Source: Roseimicrobium gellanilyticum (GTDB lineage Bacteria; Verrucomicrobiota; Verrucomicrobiia; Verrucomicrobiales; Verrucomicrobiaceae). Taken from it: a DNA stretch of 64,000 nt. The stretch is from assembly GCF_003315205.1 (NCBI RefSeq), contig NZ_QNRR01000007.1, forward strand, positions 248,001-312,000, written 5' to 3'. Every line of letters starts with the position of its first letter. The stretch's first letter is position 1. Below, one piece after another: positions 36,001-47,834 of this stretch. The notes below the pieces were generated by a model. That model had not been told where the DNA came from, searched no databases, and saw nothing but the letters and a program-made list of their open reading frames with translations. Position numbers and translations under genes: made by a program.

Positions 36001-36473
36001 CCTGGCATGTGCTCGGTGAGGAGTCTGGCGGTGGTGGCACGGTACGCTATGTGGACAGTTCACTGGAGCGCATGGAGGTGAAGGTGAAGGGCATGGTGGA
36101 TCCCCGACATGTGATCACGGTGAATGGACGCCGCCTGCCGCTGCATCCCACCGGGGTGAATGGCGAGTACGTCTGTGGCGTACGGTACCGGGCCTGGCAG
36201 CCGCCGGAGTGCCTGCAGCCCATGATTGGCGTGCACAGCCCACTGACCTTTGACCTCGTGGATACCTGGAACAACCGCTCGTTGGGTGGCTGTCGCTACC
36301 ACGTCTCCCACCCGGGAGGCCGGAGCTACGATACCTTCCCGGTAAACGCCTATGAGGCGGAGAGCCGGCGGTTGTCACGATTCGAGGCCATGGGTCATAC
36401 CGGAGGCAAGGTAACTCCTCCGGCGCCGCCCCTGTCCCGTGAGTTTCCCTTCACACTGGATTTGCGTGCTTAG
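33078..36473 (+). CDS. Transglutaminase-like protein with C-terminal DUF2126
   Basis: A 1131-residue protein. GGAGG at 33068-33072 and ATG at 33078 fix the start. Residues 1-300 are a bacterial transglutaminase-like domain: the N-terminal beta region (YSYDRLISLGPQTIRLRPA), catalytic Cys181 in SGSCRDTGWLL, the His in DLHAWCEVYLPGAGW and the Asp in GLDPTSGL. The remaining 800 residues are DUF2126, seen from VRLTMGGEPTFVSIDD through NHIIMGGETPSDSPILRRP to the end. These fused proteins occur beside circularly permuted ATP-grasp/alpha-E and second transglutaminase genes, as here. The system is proposed to make or attach a peptide, with no product known. Confidence 0.92.
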   Translation: MSIHVALHHRTTYSYDRLISLGPQTIRLRPAPHCRTKILSYSLQVAPKQHFINWQQDSHSNYLGRLVFPEKTREFDVTVDLVAEMAVYNPFDFFLEPSAEKFPFKYEPWLKKDLAPFLEWEEQSPKILRYIEPWMGKKDIRTIDFLVELNAQLQKDISYLIRMEPGVQTVEETLTLRSGSCRDTGWLLVNILRRLGFAARFVSGYLIQLTADVKALDGPSGTEVDFTDLHAWCEVYLPGAGWIGLDPTSGLLAGEGHIPLACTPEPMTAAPVSGALDKAESTMHHEMKVTRIYESPRVTKPYTDEQWAEILKSGRAVDARLHAGDVRLTMGGEPTFVSIDDPDGAEWNFAANGKRKRELSGELIKRLRKHFAPTGGMLHYGQGKWYPGESLPRWSLGCWWRKDGEPIWENADLIADESINYGHGAAEAKVLADRLIDHLGVDGQWLMPAYEDVYYYIWRERRLPVNVDPLNSNLNDKEERERIRRIFEQGLGSIVGYALPLQRNYVGDELEWSSGPWFLRRETLYLTPGDSPMGLRLPLDSLPWAPLSELPYKPEPDPMEERGALPPRRSRAAQMHVAVGETGRDSTKPTHATYPYGPESAVAQKAGSRQKLAPASATGTRQPEQGRSAPWVVRTALCVEPRNGRLHVFMPPVTAIEDYLDLVAAIEDAAADLSMPLIIEGEPPPYDPRLSVLKVTPDPGVIEVNIHPSATWDELVEKTTILYDETRLTRLGTEKFMVDGRHTGTGGGNHIIMGGETPSDSPILRRPDLLRSLLNYWHNHPSLSYLFSGLFIGPTSQAPRVDEARNDSLYELQMAFDQVPDASGYIAPWLVDRLFRNLLIDSTGNTHRAEFCIDKLYSPDSSTGRLGLVELRSYEMPPDARMSVAQHLMLRSLIARFWEEPYAAPLVRWGTDIHDRWMLPHFVWNDFSEVVGDLKSSGFEMKSEWFAPHYEFRFPRIGAFSQKDVEVQLRTALEPWHVLGEESGGGGTVRYVDSSLERMEVKVKGMVDPRHVITVNGRRLPLHPTGVNGEYVCGVRYRAWQPPECLQPMIGVHSPLTFDLVDTWNNRSLGGCRYHVSHPGGRSYDTFPVNAYEAESRRLSRFEAMGHTGGKVTPPAPPLSREFPFTLDLRA

Positions 36474-36518
36474 CGTTCGCGGCCATGATAATGCGTGGCC
36501 GCTCCCGCCCCTCACCTG

Positions 36519-39038
36519 ATGGATTCCCCGTCTGCACCTGCCAACACTTCCGTGGCAGATCTGCTTGCGGCGTGTTCTCGTAGCCCGGCTACGGGATGGG
36601 GCGAGGCTTTTGCACCGGACGGCCAGATACGTCCGGCGTGGCAGCCGTTCCTTTCCTCCCTGGCCAAGCTGACGGTGCAGGATCTCAACGCCCGGCGCGA
36701 GGAGGCGAACCAGCTCCTGCGAGAGCACGGCGCCACCTACACCATCTACAACGAACAGAAGCAGTACACGGACCGGCACTGGCGGCTGGACATCCTGCCG
36801 CTCATCATTTCCTCGCAGGAATGGAGTGGGCTGGAGGCTGCGCTGAAGCAGCGGTCCCGTCTGCTGCGGATGCTGGTGAAGGACATATACGGCGAACGCC
36901 GCCTGCTCAAGGAGGGATGGATACCACCTTCGCTCGTGATGGCGAATCCCGGTTTCATCCGGGCCGCGCACGGGGTGAATCCCGCAGGGGGCCACATGCT
37001 CTTCCATCATGCGGTGGATCTCGCGCGTGGGCCTGACGGCCGTTGGGTGGTGCTGGCAGATCGCACACAGGCCCCCTCCGGCAAGGGATACTCGCTGGAG
37101 AACCGCATCGTTCTCACGAGTTTGTTCCCTGATGAGTTCCGTTCGATGCACGTTCATCGACTTGCGGCTTTCTTCCAGGTGGAGCGTGACGCGTTGCGGG
37201 CCATGGCGCCACAGAATCACGCAGACCCACGCGTGGTGCTCTTCACTCCTGGGCCGCTGAACGAAACCTACTTCGAGCACGCGTACAAGGCGCGCTACCT
37301 CGGCTTCCCCCTGGTGGAGGGCGCGGATCTCACCGTGCGCGGACGCAAGGTGTACCTCAAGACGCTCGAAGGCCTTCGTCAGGTGGATGTGATCGTGCGG
37401 CGCGTGGATGACACCTTCTGTGATCCTCTGGAGTTGCGTGGAGAAACCTGGCTGGGTGTGCCTGGACTGGTGGAGGCCTGGCGTGCTGGTACGGTGGCGA
37501 TTGCCAATGGCATCGGCAGTGGTGTGATCGAAACGCCTGCGCTGCTTCCCTTCCTACCGGGACTTTGTCGTCACCTGCTGGGCGAAGATTTGCAGCTTGG
37601 CAATGCTGAAACGTGGTGGTGTGGCCAGCCGAAGGAACTACAGCATGTGGAGGACAATCTCGATCGCTTCGTGCTGAAGCGTGCCTTTGTGGGCGGAGCT
37701 GGTCAGCCGGTATTTGGTTCACAACTCACCGATGTGCAGCGGGACGAGCTGATGGCGCGAGTGAAGGCTTCGCCGCAGGATTTTGCCGCGCAGGAGAGGT
37801 TGCCGCTTTCGACGGCACCCGTGTTTGAGAACGGGAGAATCGAGAGGCACCCGCTGGTGCTGCGCTGCTACATTGTGCCACACGGTGAAGACTTCGCCGT
37901 GCTGCCCGGAGGTCTTACCCGCGTGAGCCCCTCGCCGCAGGGATTGGTGGTCTCCATGCAAGCAGGTGGCATCAGCAAGGACACCTGGGTGCTGGCGGAT
38001 GGCCCTGTGGAACAGCTCACGTTGCTGCTGCCGCCTTCCGTGGTGGTGCGCCCGGAGAAGATGGCGGGTGAAGTGCCCAGCCGTGTGGCGGACCATTTCT
38101 TCTGGCTGGGGCGGTATGTGGAGCGTCTGGAAGATGCCGTACGTGTGCTGCGTGCCGTGCTGCAGCGAATGACGGGGGAAGGCACCGAAGATCAGGCGCG
38201 TGAACTTTCAGCGCTGGTGCCCTGGCTGGTGGCGTTGGGACGTTTGCCGGACCGATTCGGCACGAAGGTGGCGAGCGGTGAACTTCGCGGCGAGCTGTTT
38301 GCCCTAATCGATCACTCCAATCGCGATGGCAGCGTGCGCGAGCTGATGAACCGCGTGAGCTTCAATGCGACGGCACTGCGCGACCGTCTCTCGGACGACA
38401 CCTGGCGTCTGTTGAACAAGCTTGTGCGGCATGTCCACGGGCGGAATGTGCGCTCCCGTGTTCCGGAGGCGCTGGAGTTCTTGAATTCACTCGTGCTGGA
38501 GCTCGCGGCCTTCACAGGCATGGAGATGGAGAACATGACGCGTGGCCACGGCTGGCGTTTCCTGGACTTGGGACGTCGCGTGGAGCGTGCCCAGAATATC
38601 CTCACCTTGCTCAAGGCTGCGGTGCATCCGCCGCCGCGCAATGATTCCGTGCTGGGGCCATTGCTGGAGGTATTCGACAGCGCCATGTCCTACCGCCGTC
38701 GCTACCATGCGCGCGCGCAGCTTGCTCCGGTGCTGGATATGCTGATTGCCGACGAAACAAATCCGCGCTCCCTCACGTGGCAGCTTCACCAGCTCACGCG
38801 TCACGCCTCGCAACTGCCCCGTACCGGGCGCGAAGGGGATGCGCATGAAGAGAAGCGCCAGGTGGACGGCATGCTCTCTGAGCTGGCTGGCATCAACTTC
38901 GAAACGCTGGTCAAGCACGAGGATGCGAATCCGGGCGCGCTGGTAGCGCTGTTCGATGAGTTGTTCTCGTCCCTTGGCCGATTGTCACAGACCATCTCTG
39001 CCCACTATTTCAGTCACGCACTGCCCCACGTGCGTTAG
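36519..39038 (+). CDS. Circularly permuted ATP-grasp fused to alpha-E domain
   Basis: An 839-residue protein that joins two proteins usually separate. Residues of about 50-490 are a circularly permuted ATP-grasp ligase (DUF404): YTIYNEQKQYTDRHWRLDIL, VMANPGFIRAAHGVNPAG, VVLFTPGPLNETYFEHA and QPVFGSQLTD, and conserved acidic residues. Residues of about 510-830 are an alpha-E (DUF403) helical domain starting at ADHFFWLGRYVERLEDAVR. The enzyme should form an amide bond using ATP. An in-frame GTG at 36495 is possible; the ATG is preferred by convention only. It sits between two transglutaminase genes, 16 bases from the next gene. Confidence 0.9.
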   Translation: MDSPSAPANTSVADLLAACSRSPATGWGEAFAPDGQIRPAWQPFLSSLAKLTVQDLNARREEANQLLREHGATYTIYNEQKQYTDRHWRLDILPLIISSQEWSGLEAALKQRSRLLRMLVKDIYGERRLLKEGWIPPSLVMANPGFIRAAHGVNPAGGHMLFHHAVDLARGPDGRWVVLADRTQAPSGKGYSLENRIVLTSLFPDEFRSMHVHRLAAFFQVERDALRAMAPQNHADPRVVLFTPGPLNETYFEHAYKARYLGFPLVEGADLTVRGRKVYLKTLEGLRQVDVIVRRVDDTFCDPLELRGETWLGVPGLVEAWRAGTVAIANGIGSGVIETPALLPFLPGLCRHLLGEDLQLGNAETWWCGQPKELQHVEDNLDRFVLKRAFVGGAGQPVFGSQLTDVQRDELMARVKASPQDFAAQERLPLSTAPVFENGRIERHPLVLRCYIVPHGEDFAVLPGGLTRVSPSPQGLVVSMQAGGISKDTWVLADGPVEQLTLLLPPSVVVRPEKMAGEVPSRVADHFFWLGRYVERLEDAVRVLRAVLQRMTGEGTEDQARELSALVPWLVALGRLPDRFGTKVASGELRGELFALIDHSNRDGSVRELMNRVSFNATALRDRLSDDTWRLLNKLVRHVHGRNVRSRVPEALEFLNSLVLELAAFTGMEMENMTRGHGWRFLDLGRRVERAQNILTLLKAAVHPPPRNDSVLGPLLEVFDSAMSYRRRYHARAQLAPVLDMLIADETNPRSLTWQLHQLTRHASQLPRTGREGDAHEEKRQVDGMLSELAGINFETLVKHEDANPGALVALFDELFSSLGRLSQTISAHYFSHALPHVR

Positions 39039-39054
39039 CGAGGGGGGATTGCAT

Positions 39055-39984
39055 ATGCGTTACGAGATCATCCATCGCACCATCTACAAGTACCAGGAGC
39101 CCATTTCCGTGGGACATCATCTCGCGCGGCTGGCTCCAAAGAACGAGGGGCGGCAGACGCTCTTGTGGCACGGATTGGATATTGATCCTGCGCCCTCGAC
39201 GATGGCGGGACACACGGACTACTTTGGCAATCGCGTGTTGTTCTTTGCGCTGCATGGTTCTCACAAGGAGCTGGTGGTCACAGCGCACAGCCGTGTGATT
39301 GTGAATGATCCGGTCATTCCGGATCCCCTGACGACGCCTGCATGGGAAACACTGCGTGACGGCGTGCGTGCAGATGTTCTGACTCCGGATGCGGAGGCGG
39401 GTGAGTTCTCATTCCCTTCGCCCTTCATCAGGCCGGATGCGGTGTTCGCGAAGTACGCACTCACTTCGTTCATTCCGGGACGTGCGGTGCTGGCCGCGGC
39501 GATTGAGCTGAACTCGCGCATGTTCCGTGACTTCAAGTTTGATCCCAAGGCGACGGATGTGGCGACGCCCATCCTTGAAGCTTTCAAGCTGCGTCGCGGT
39601 GTGTGCCAGGACTTCGCGCAGATCTACATTGCCTGCCTGCGTTCGATCGGGCTTCCGGTGCGTTATGTCAGCGGCTACCTCGAAACACTTCCACCACCCG
39701 GCAAACCCAAGATGGTAGGTGCTGACGCGTCACATGCCTGGGTGAGCGTCTGGTGCGGCTCAGAACATGGATGGGTGGATCTGGATCCCACGAACAACTG
39801 CCTTCCCGCGGCACGGCATATCTCGGTGGCGATTGGCCGTGACTTTGGGGACGTATCCCCGCTGCGTGGTGTCGTGTACGGCAGCGGTGAGCAGGAGCTG
39901 AAGGTCCAGGTGGATGTGAAACCGATGCCGGAATTGAAGCTGGTAGAGGCAACACAAGAGAAGGCGGAGGACACGAAGCCATAG
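39055..39984 (+). CDS. Transglutaminase family protein
   Basis: A 309-residue stand-alone transglutaminase-like protein. The ATG at 39055 follows a purine-rich AGGGGGG at 39041; the open frame from 38956 lies inside the previous gene and is rejected. MRYEIIHRTIYKYQEPISVG is the usual N-terminal beta domain. The catalytic Cys184 lies in RRGVCQDFAQIYIACLRS, the His in ASHAWVSVWCG and the Asp in GWVDLDPTN. A charged tail ends the protein. It probably acts with the ATP-grasp/alpha-E and the DUF2126 protein upstream, all in one direction with short gaps. The substrate is unknown. Confidence 0.93.
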   Translation: MRYEIIHRTIYKYQEPISVGHHLARLAPKNEGRQTLLWHGLDIDPAPSTMAGHTDYFGNRVLFFALHGSHKELVVTAHSRVIVNDPVIPDPLTTPAWETLRDGVRADVLTPDAEAGEFSFPSPFIRPDAVFAKYALTSFIPGRAVLAAAIELNSRMFRDFKFDPKATDVATPILEAFKLRRGVCQDFAQIYIACLRSIGLPVRYVSGYLETLPPPGKPKMVGADASHAWVSVWCGSEHGWVDLDPTNNCLPAARHISVAIGRDFGDVSPLRGVVYGSGEQELKVQVDVKPMPELKLVEATQEKAEDTKP

Positions 39985-40001
39985 AAGGCCCTGTCTCCCG
40001 T

Positions 40002-41582
40002 TCACCTCTGCCTGCCCAGAACTTCCTTGAGTGCCTTCTCCAGCTTGGGCCAGTGCACGGGCTTGGTGAGGTGCTGGGAAAAGCCCGCCTTGCGCGAGCG
40101 TTCCACGTCCCGCTCGGTACCGTAGCCGCTCAAGGCAATCCCTTGTGTCGGGCGGATGGCTTTCAGCTTTTCGAGGAGCTCAGTGCCACTGCCATCAGGA
40201 AGGCCGATATCGCTGATGACGCAATCCATGGATTGCTTCTCATACAGACCCACTGCCTCCCGGATGCTTCCAGCGAGATGCACTTGGTACCCTTCGCGGG
40301 ACATGATGCGTCCCAGTACTCGCGCGGTGTCGATGTGGTCCTCCACCAGAAGAAGGTGAATGGAGCCGTGCCCATCGATGTCCTGCGAGGGATTGCTCGT
40401 CGGCGAGGGGGACGTAACAAGGGGCGCCTGCTGCGTGCAATGCAGTGTGACGGTGAAGGCTGCTCCACCTACGGAGGGGTCACTTTCCGCCTGAATGGTC
40501 CCACCATGAGCGTCTACCAGTGCCTTGGCAATGGCGAGGCCCAACCCGAGGCCGCCGAAATGGCGGGTGATCTCCGGGCTGCCCTGCTCGAAGGCGTCGA
40601 AGATTTTGCCAATGAAGGAAGGGTCGATGCCCACACCGCTGTCGCGTATCTCGGCGGCAATTCTGTCACCGGGCAAGTTCCGGGTGGTGATTGTGATTTG
40701 TCCGCCGACTGGAGTGAACTTCACGGCATTCTTCAGCAGGTTCCAGAACACTTGCTGCAATCTTGCAGGATCGGCCTGTACGGCGCAGTGGATGGCTTCA
40801 AGCTGCCACTTCAGAGTAAGCTGTTTCTGTGAGATCTCCTCATGGCAGGTATCCGCCGTGTGGTGCAACAGGCTGTTCAGATCCGTAGGGCGCAGATCCA
40901 CCTCCAGCTTCCCACGAGAAATGCGGGTGAGGTCCAGCAAGTCATCGATGAGACGCGCCTCCAGCTCCACATTCCTCCGGATGATGGCGAGCATGTTGCG
41001 GAGCTGTTCGGGATCCGAATGCTCGACATCGGTCGCGGTCACAGCGGCCAGCACCGGAGTGAGCGGGGTGCGCAGTTCGTGTGAGAGTGCCGCCAGAAAC
41101 TGGTCCTTCCGTGCATTCGCTTCCTGGGTCTCCAGGAAGAGCTGCTCCATCTCCCGCCTCTGCTGCTCCAGCAGGCGCTCCGTGTGTGCCTTGTACATGG
41201 CGTTCTCCACGGCGCGATGCAGCAATTCCGGATTGAGGCGGTCCTTGACCAGATAATCCTGCGCACCCGCCTTCATCACCTGCACGGCGATGGCTTCATT
41301 GCCAGTGCCCGTGAGCATCACCACTGGGAAGCTTCGCGGTCCGCCTGCGGTGATCAGTTCTTGGAGGAACTCAACTCCGTTTCCATCGTGGAGGTGGTAG
41401 TCCAGCAGGATGCAGTCCGGACGCTCGCTCAGCACGATGTCCATGGCACCTTCCACGGAGTTGTGCTCGATGAACTCGTAGTTGTTGCCCGGGGCTTTGG
41501 TCAGATAGCGCCGGCATGTTTCCCGGTCGATGCCATTGTCGTCCAGGATGAGAAGTTTGCGGATGGGGGGAAGTCCGTCCAT
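40002..41582 (-). CDS. Hybrid kinase: receiver, histidine kinase, receiver
   Basis: A 526-residue cytoplasmic protein with a receiver domain first (acceptor D61 in CILLDYHLHDGNG), then a coiled linker, a histidine kinase core (phospho-His168 in LAALSHELRTPL; N box FWNLLKNAVKFTP; G boxes DSGVGID and GLGLGLAIAKALVDAHGG), and a second receiver (acceptor D458 in CVISDIGLPDGSG). It has no membrane span and no sensor domain. It is probably switched by phosphorylation of the first receiver, for example from the bacteriophytochrome encoded two genes upstream. It is the last gene of the light operon and has no DNA-binding output domain. Confidence 0.93.
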   Translation of the reverse strand: MDGLPPIRKLLILDDNGIDRETCRRYLTKAPGNNYEFIEHNSVEGAMDIVLSERPDCILLDYHLHDGNGVEFLQELITAGGPRSFPVVMLTGTGNEAIAVQVMKAGAQDYLVKDRLNPELLHRAVENAMYKAHTERLLEQQRREMEQLFLETQEANARKDQFLAALSHELRTPLTPVLAAVTATDVEHSDPEQLRNMLAIIRRNVELEARLIDDLLDLTRISRGKLEVDLRPTDLNSLLHHTADTCHEEISQKQLTLKWQLEAIHCAVQADPARLQQVFWNLLKNAVKFTPVGGQITITTRNLPGDRIAAEIRDSGVGIDPSFIGKIFDAFEQGSPEITRHFGGLGLGLAIAKALVDAHGGTIQAESDPSVGGAAFTVTLHCTQQAPLVTSPSPTSNPSQDIDGHGSIHLLLVEDHIDTARVLGRIMSREGYQVHLAGSIREAVGLYEKQSMDCVISDIGLPDGSGTELLEKLKAIRPTQGIALSGYGTERDVERSRKAGFSQHLTKPVHWPKLEKALKEVLGRQR

Positions 41583-41594
41583 GAGCGAGATCCT

Positions 41595-42031
41595 TTAGAG
41601 AACAGTGGACTGGCGCCACAGATGGACCATGTGGTCAATCGCCGCGTCGGTGATCGTGTTGTCTGCAGCCTTCGCTCGAAACTCGCTGGCTCCAACCTTG
41701 AGGCAACGCTCCTGCACCGCAGGGTCGTTCACGGCACTCCACACCACGACGGGAATGTCCTTGAATGACTCATCCGACTTCATCCTGACCAGCAGCTCCT
41801 GGCCGTCACCGTCAGGAAGCTTCAGATCCAGCACCAGCAGGGCAGGCATGGGCATGGCAGCAATACCAGCCTTCCAGCGGCCCAGATGATCGTGGACCTC
41901 ATCCACGCCGAGGCAGCGATGCACGGGGGCTTCGATGCTGAGCTTTTTCAGGCGGCGCATCACGGTTTCATAGTCGGCATCTTGATCCTCCACGACGAGG
42001 ATGGGCCGCACGCTGGAGGATGACATGGATT

Positions 42032-42035
<4 letters not shown>
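41595..42035 (-). CDS. Single-domain response regulator
   Basis: A 146-residue receiver-only protein. PILVVEDQDADYE holds the acidic pocket, D70 in LLVLDLKLPDGDG is the acceptor and the conserved Thr/Ser and Lys lie in VVVWSAVND and FRAKAAD. It resembles Rcp1-type regulators that serve bacteriophytochromes. Its ATG overlaps the bphP stop by four bases, so it is almost surely its partner. It lacks an output domain and may pass phosphate to the hybrid kinase downstream. Confidence 0.93.
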
Positions 42036-44247
<2,212 letters not shown>

Positions 44248-44251
<4 letters not shown>

Positions 44252-44838
44252 GCGTGAAGGCCCTCCTTTGCGATCCAGCGCTGCAGGGAGCGAAAGGTGG
44301 CGTTGGCACCGTGGATGATCCTGTCGTGATCGCCGCGCTCTGCATGTCGCTCAAGGGCATTGCAGAATTGCTTCCACATGCTTCCCGTTTCTTCTCCATA
44401 TCCGCGGAAGAATTTGCGCGCACCCTCACTGATCGGCCGGCCCTGGAGCATGGCAGAGATGTGCCGGCCTCCGAGCGTTGAACCCTCCAGCACGTAGAAG
44501 CTGCCGAAGGCGGGGTCGTTCTCCTGCACTACAGGCAGATCCTCGCAGGTGGGCAGGTCGTTTATTTGCTCGATTCCGAGACCAAGGGCCTGCAAGTCCT
44601 GCTTGAGCCAATCGGCCTTGCGTCGCTGGTCGAACTGGATGCCCTGCAATTCCCACCCGTGTCCGTGGGATAAAAGTTCCTCCATGGGTGCGTAGAACCC
44701 ATAAAAGACCTCCAGCATTTTTCGATAGGTGGATTCGAGCTCAAGCGTTCGTGCGATTTGCACTGACTCTTCCAGTTCTCGGTGGGACAGCGCCGTTTCC
44801 TGGCGAAGGCGTGGGAGGAGGGGAGGTCGATCTGGCAC
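44248..44838 (-). CDS. bphO: Heme oxygenase for the phytochrome chromophore
   Basis: A 196-residue biliverdin-producing heme oxygenase. His19 in ETALSHRELEE is the proximal heme ligand position and SFYVLEGSTLGGRHIS is the distal-helix glycine-rich motif. Length fits BphO-type enzymes. Its stop overlaps the start of bphP by four bases, as in many phytochrome operons, which supports the pairing of chromophore and photoreceptor synthesis. It is the first gene of the four-gene light operon; the 110 bases upstream, before sdhB, hold the likely promoter. Confidence 0.94.
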
Positions 44839-44948
44839 GGGAAGGAATATTTATGCCATGAGAATCGGATGAACATGGCTGTCCGCAGAGAAAATCGCAA
44901 TGCAATTTCCCGACGGCGATCTTTCCTTCGTTGAGCAGGCGCAAGCGA

Positions 44949-45749
44949 TCAGCCTGCGCCGTCGCCGCCGCCCTTGCCGGCAGGGGCGATGACTGCCTCG
45001 TGCACGGTGGCGAGTGCGTAGTCCCGATTCATTTTGGCGATCCAGCGCACGCTAATGTCCTTCGGGCAGGCTCCTTCGCACTCGTAGTGATTGGAGCAAT
45101 TGCCGAACCCTGCGGCATCCATGGAGCGGACCATGCCGAGCACACGGCGGTGTTTCTCCGGCTGGCCCTGGGGAAGCATGTTGAGCTGACCAGCCTTGGC
45201 GGAGGTGAAAAGCATGGCGCTGGCATTCGGGCAGGCGGCCACGCAGGCACCACAGCCGATGCACTCTGCGGCATCCATGGAGGCATCTGCGGCTTCCTTG
45301 GAGATGGGCAGCGCATTGGCATCCTGTACGGAGCCGGTGCGTACGCTGATGAAACCGCCGGCAATTTGGATCTTGTCGAACGAAGTGCGATCCACTGCGA
45401 GGTCCTTGATGACCGGGAAGGCCACGGCGCGGAAGGGCTCGATCCAGATGGTGTCCCCATCATGGAACTTCCGCATGTGAAGCTGGCAGGTGGTGGTAGA
45501 CCGCTCAGGGCCGTGAGCGCGTCCGTTAATCACCATGGAGCACATGCCGCAGATGCCTTCGCGGCAGTCGTGGTCAAAGGCAATGGGGTCTCCGCCCGAG
45601 GTGATGATGCGCTGGTTCACGATGTCCATCATCTCCAGGAAGGAAGCGGACTCGGGGATGTCCCTGGCTTCGATGTCCTGGAAGTAGCCTTTGGCATTGG
45701 CGCTTGCCTGGCGCCAGACTTTCAGGTGGAGGTGCAATGAGCGGGCCAT
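44949..45749 (-). CDS. sdhB: Succinate dehydrogenase iron-sulfur subunit
   Basis: A 266-residue electron-transfer subunit. The plant-ferredoxin-like N-terminal domain has the [2Fe-2S] motif [15 protein letters not shown] plus the distant Cys in STTTCQLH. The C-terminal domain has the [4Fe-4S] motif [14 protein letters not shown] and the [3Fe-4S]/[4Fe-4S] motifs [14 protein letters not shown]. It passes electrons from SdhA to the membrane heme subunit and quinone. It ends the sdhCAB operon, 57 bases after sdhA. Confidence 0.97.
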   Translation of the reverse strand: MARSLHLHLKVWRQASANAKGYFQDIEARDIPESASFLEMMDIVNQRIITSGGDPIAFDHDCREGICGMCSMVINGRAHGPERSTTTCQLHMRKFHDGDTIWIEPFRAVAFPVIKDLAVDRTSFDKIQIAGGFISVRTGSVQDANALPISKEAADASMDAAECIGCGACVAACPNASAMLFTSAKAGQLNMLPQGQPEKHRRVLGMVRSMDAAGFGNCSNHYECEGACPKDISVRWIAKMNRDYALATVHEAVIAPAGKGGGDGAG

Positions 45750-45806
45750 GGAAGGTGGTGGGTGCGGTTCGGAAAGATTGCGCGGAAGGGTGGGGACGTT
45801 GGCAGA

Positions 45807-47807
45807 CTAGACGTAGCTGCGCACGGCGAGGTGGATCTCTTCGTACTTGAGCTCCTCTTTGTGCAGGGTGGGCTTGGAGACATCTCCGGTGTATTCCCAG
45901 GCGGCGACGTAGGCGAACTTCTCGTCATTGCGCAAGGCCTCACCAGCCTGGCCACGCTTCGCCTTCTCGTCCTCAGCCGTGTACTGGTACTCGCTGCGGA
46001 AGTGACCACCGCAGCTCTCTTCGCGCTGCTGGGCATCGAGGCACATGAGCTCGCCGAACTCGAGGAAGTCCGCGAGACGACCGGCCTTTTCGAGTTCCTG
46101 ATTGAAGGACTCGCCTGCGCCGGGGACGTAGAGATTTTTCCAGAACTCTTCGCGAAGGCCGGGCAGCTTTTGGAGGGCTTCCTGCAGACCTTCACGGGTG
46201 CGGGCCATGCCGCACTTGTTCCACATGAGCAAGCCCAACTCGCGGTGGAAGTCATCCACTGTGCGCTTGCCTTTGATGTCGAGAAACTTCTTGGTGCGCG
46301 CGGCGACGGCAGCCTCCGCTTCCTTGAATGCAGGATGCGCCGTGGTGACGGAGCCGGGCTTCTGGCCTGCCATGTAGGCGGGGAGGGTGTAGGGGATGAC
46401 GAAGTAGCCATCTGCCAGCCCCTGCATGAGGGCGCTGGCGCCAAGACGGTTCGCGCCGTGGTCGCTGAAGTTTGCCTCGCCCAGCACGTGCAGGCCGGGG
46501 AGATTGCTCATCAGATTGTAGTCCACCCAGAGACCGCCCATGGTGTAGTGCACGGCGGGGTAGATGCGCATGGGCTGCTCATAACCGCTCTCGCCGGTGA
46601 TGCGCTCATACATGTCGAAGAGGTTGCCGTATTTCTCACGCACGACGGCCTTGCCGAGCTTCTCAAGCTCCTCGGTGGGCAGGTTCTTGCCACCTGCTTT
46701 GTCCTTGCCGTAACGCTTGATGGCGTCTGCGAAATCAAGGTACACGCCGAGTCCGCCGGGGCCTACACCGCGGCCTTCGTCACACACTTCTTTCGCACTG
46801 CGGCTGGAGATGTCACGAGGGGCGAGGTTGCCGTAGGTGGGGTATTTGCGCTCCAGATAGTAGTCGCGATCCTCATCCGGAATCTGGTGCGGCGGTTTCT
46901 GGCAGTCTTCCTTCTTCTTGGGCACCCAGACGCGACCGTCATTGCGCAGCGACTCGGACATGAGCGTGAGCTTGCTCTGGTAGTCGCCGCTGACCGGGAT
47001 ACAGGTGGGGTGAATCTGCGTGTAGCAGGGATTCGCGAAGAAAGCGCCCTTCTTGTGCGCGCGCCAGGTGGCGGTCACGTTGCAGCCCTTGGCATTGGTG
47101 GAGAGGTAGAAGACGTTTCCGTAGCCGCCCGTCGCGAGGATGACGGCATCGCCAGCGTGGCTGCTGACTTCACCGGTCACGAGGTCGCGCACCACAATGC
47201 CCTTGGCATGGCCGTCCACGACCACGAGTTCGAGCATTTCGGCGCGGTTGTACATCTGCACATTGCCACGGGCGATTTCCTTGTTCAGCGCGGAGTAGGC
47301 GCCGAGCAGGAGCTGCTGTCCGGTTTGACCACGGGCGTAGAAGGTACGGCTTACGAGGGCACCACCGAAGGAGCGGTTTGCCAGCAGGCCGCCATATTCG
47401 CGGGCCAGCGGCACGCCCTGTGCCACGCACTGGTCGATGATGTTCGCGCTGACTTCGGCGAGGCGGTAGACATTGGCTTCACGCGCGCGGAAGTCGCCAC
47501 CCTTGATGGTGTCGTAGAAGAGGCGGTAAACGGAGTCGCCGTCGTTCTGGTAGTTCTTCGCGGCGTTGATGCCCCCCTGGGCGGCGATGCTATGGGCGCG
47601 GCGGGGGCTGTCCTGGAAGCAGAAGCACTTCACCTTGTACCCCAGCTCGGAGAGGGTCGCTGCGGCGGAGGCGCCGGCGAGGCCGCTGCCCACCACGAGG
47701 ACGGTGAACTTGCGTTTGTTCGCAGGATTGATGAGCTTGGCTTCCTGCTTGTAGCGGGTCCACTTCTGGGCGAGCGGCCCGGCTGGAATTTTAGCGTCGA
47801 GTGCCAT
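45807..47807 (-). CDS. sdhA: Succinate dehydrogenase flavoprotein subunit
   Basis: A 666-residue FAD-binding subunit that oxidises succinate to fumarate. The dinucleotide-binding region is [20 protein letters not shown], the flavin-attachment region [13 protein letters not shown] carries the usual residues, and [15 protein letters not shown] and [20 protein letters not shown] follow. [20 protein letters not shown] is the C-terminal FAD contact. It is longer than the E. coli enzyme (588), as in the three-subunit type seen in Bacteroidota and relatives. It lies between sdhC and sdhB. Confidence 0.97.
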   Translation of the reverse strand: MALDAKIPAGPLAQKWTRYKQEAKLINPANKRKFTVLVVGSGLAGASAAATLSELGYKVKCFCFQDSPRRAHSIAAQGGINAAKNYQNDGDSVYRLFYDTIKGGDFRAREANVYRLAEVSANIIDQCVAQGVPLAREYGGLLANRSFGGALVSRTFYARGQTGQQLLLGAYSALNKEIARGNVQMYNRAEMLELVVVDGHAKGIVVRDLVTGEVSSHAGDAVILATGGYGNVFYLSTNAKGCNVTATWRAHKKGAFFANPCYTQIHPTCIPVSGDYQSKLTLMSESLRNDGRVWVPKKKEDCQKPPHQIPDEDRDYYLERKYPTYGNLAPRDISSRSAKEVCDEGRGVGPGGLGVYLDFADAIKRYGKDKAGGKNLPTEELEKLGKAVVREKYGNLFDMYERITGESGYEQPMRIYPAVHYTMGGLWVDYNLMSNLPGLHVLGEANFSDHGANRLGASALMQGLADGYFVIPYTLPAYMAGQKPGSVTTAHPAFKEAEAAVAARTKKFLDIKGKRTVDDFHRELGLLMWNKCGMARTREGLQEALQKLPGLREEFWKNLYVPGAGESFNQELEKAGRLADFLEFGELMCLDAQQREESCGGHFRSEYQYTAEDEKAKRGQAGEALRNDEKFAYVAAWEYTGDVSKPTLHKEELKYEEIHLAVRSYV

Positions 47808-47834
47808 GGGAAGAGGTGAGGGGAAAGAGGTTCG

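Noticed and set aside
44930-44965. GGCGCA/TGCGCC hairpin around the sdhB stop as a terminator
   Set aside because: It overlaps the coding end and has no T-tract.
45762-47819. 685-codon open frame on the plus strand opposite sdhA
   Set aside because: sdhA is certain on the minus strand; the opposite frame is a shadow of its codon pattern.
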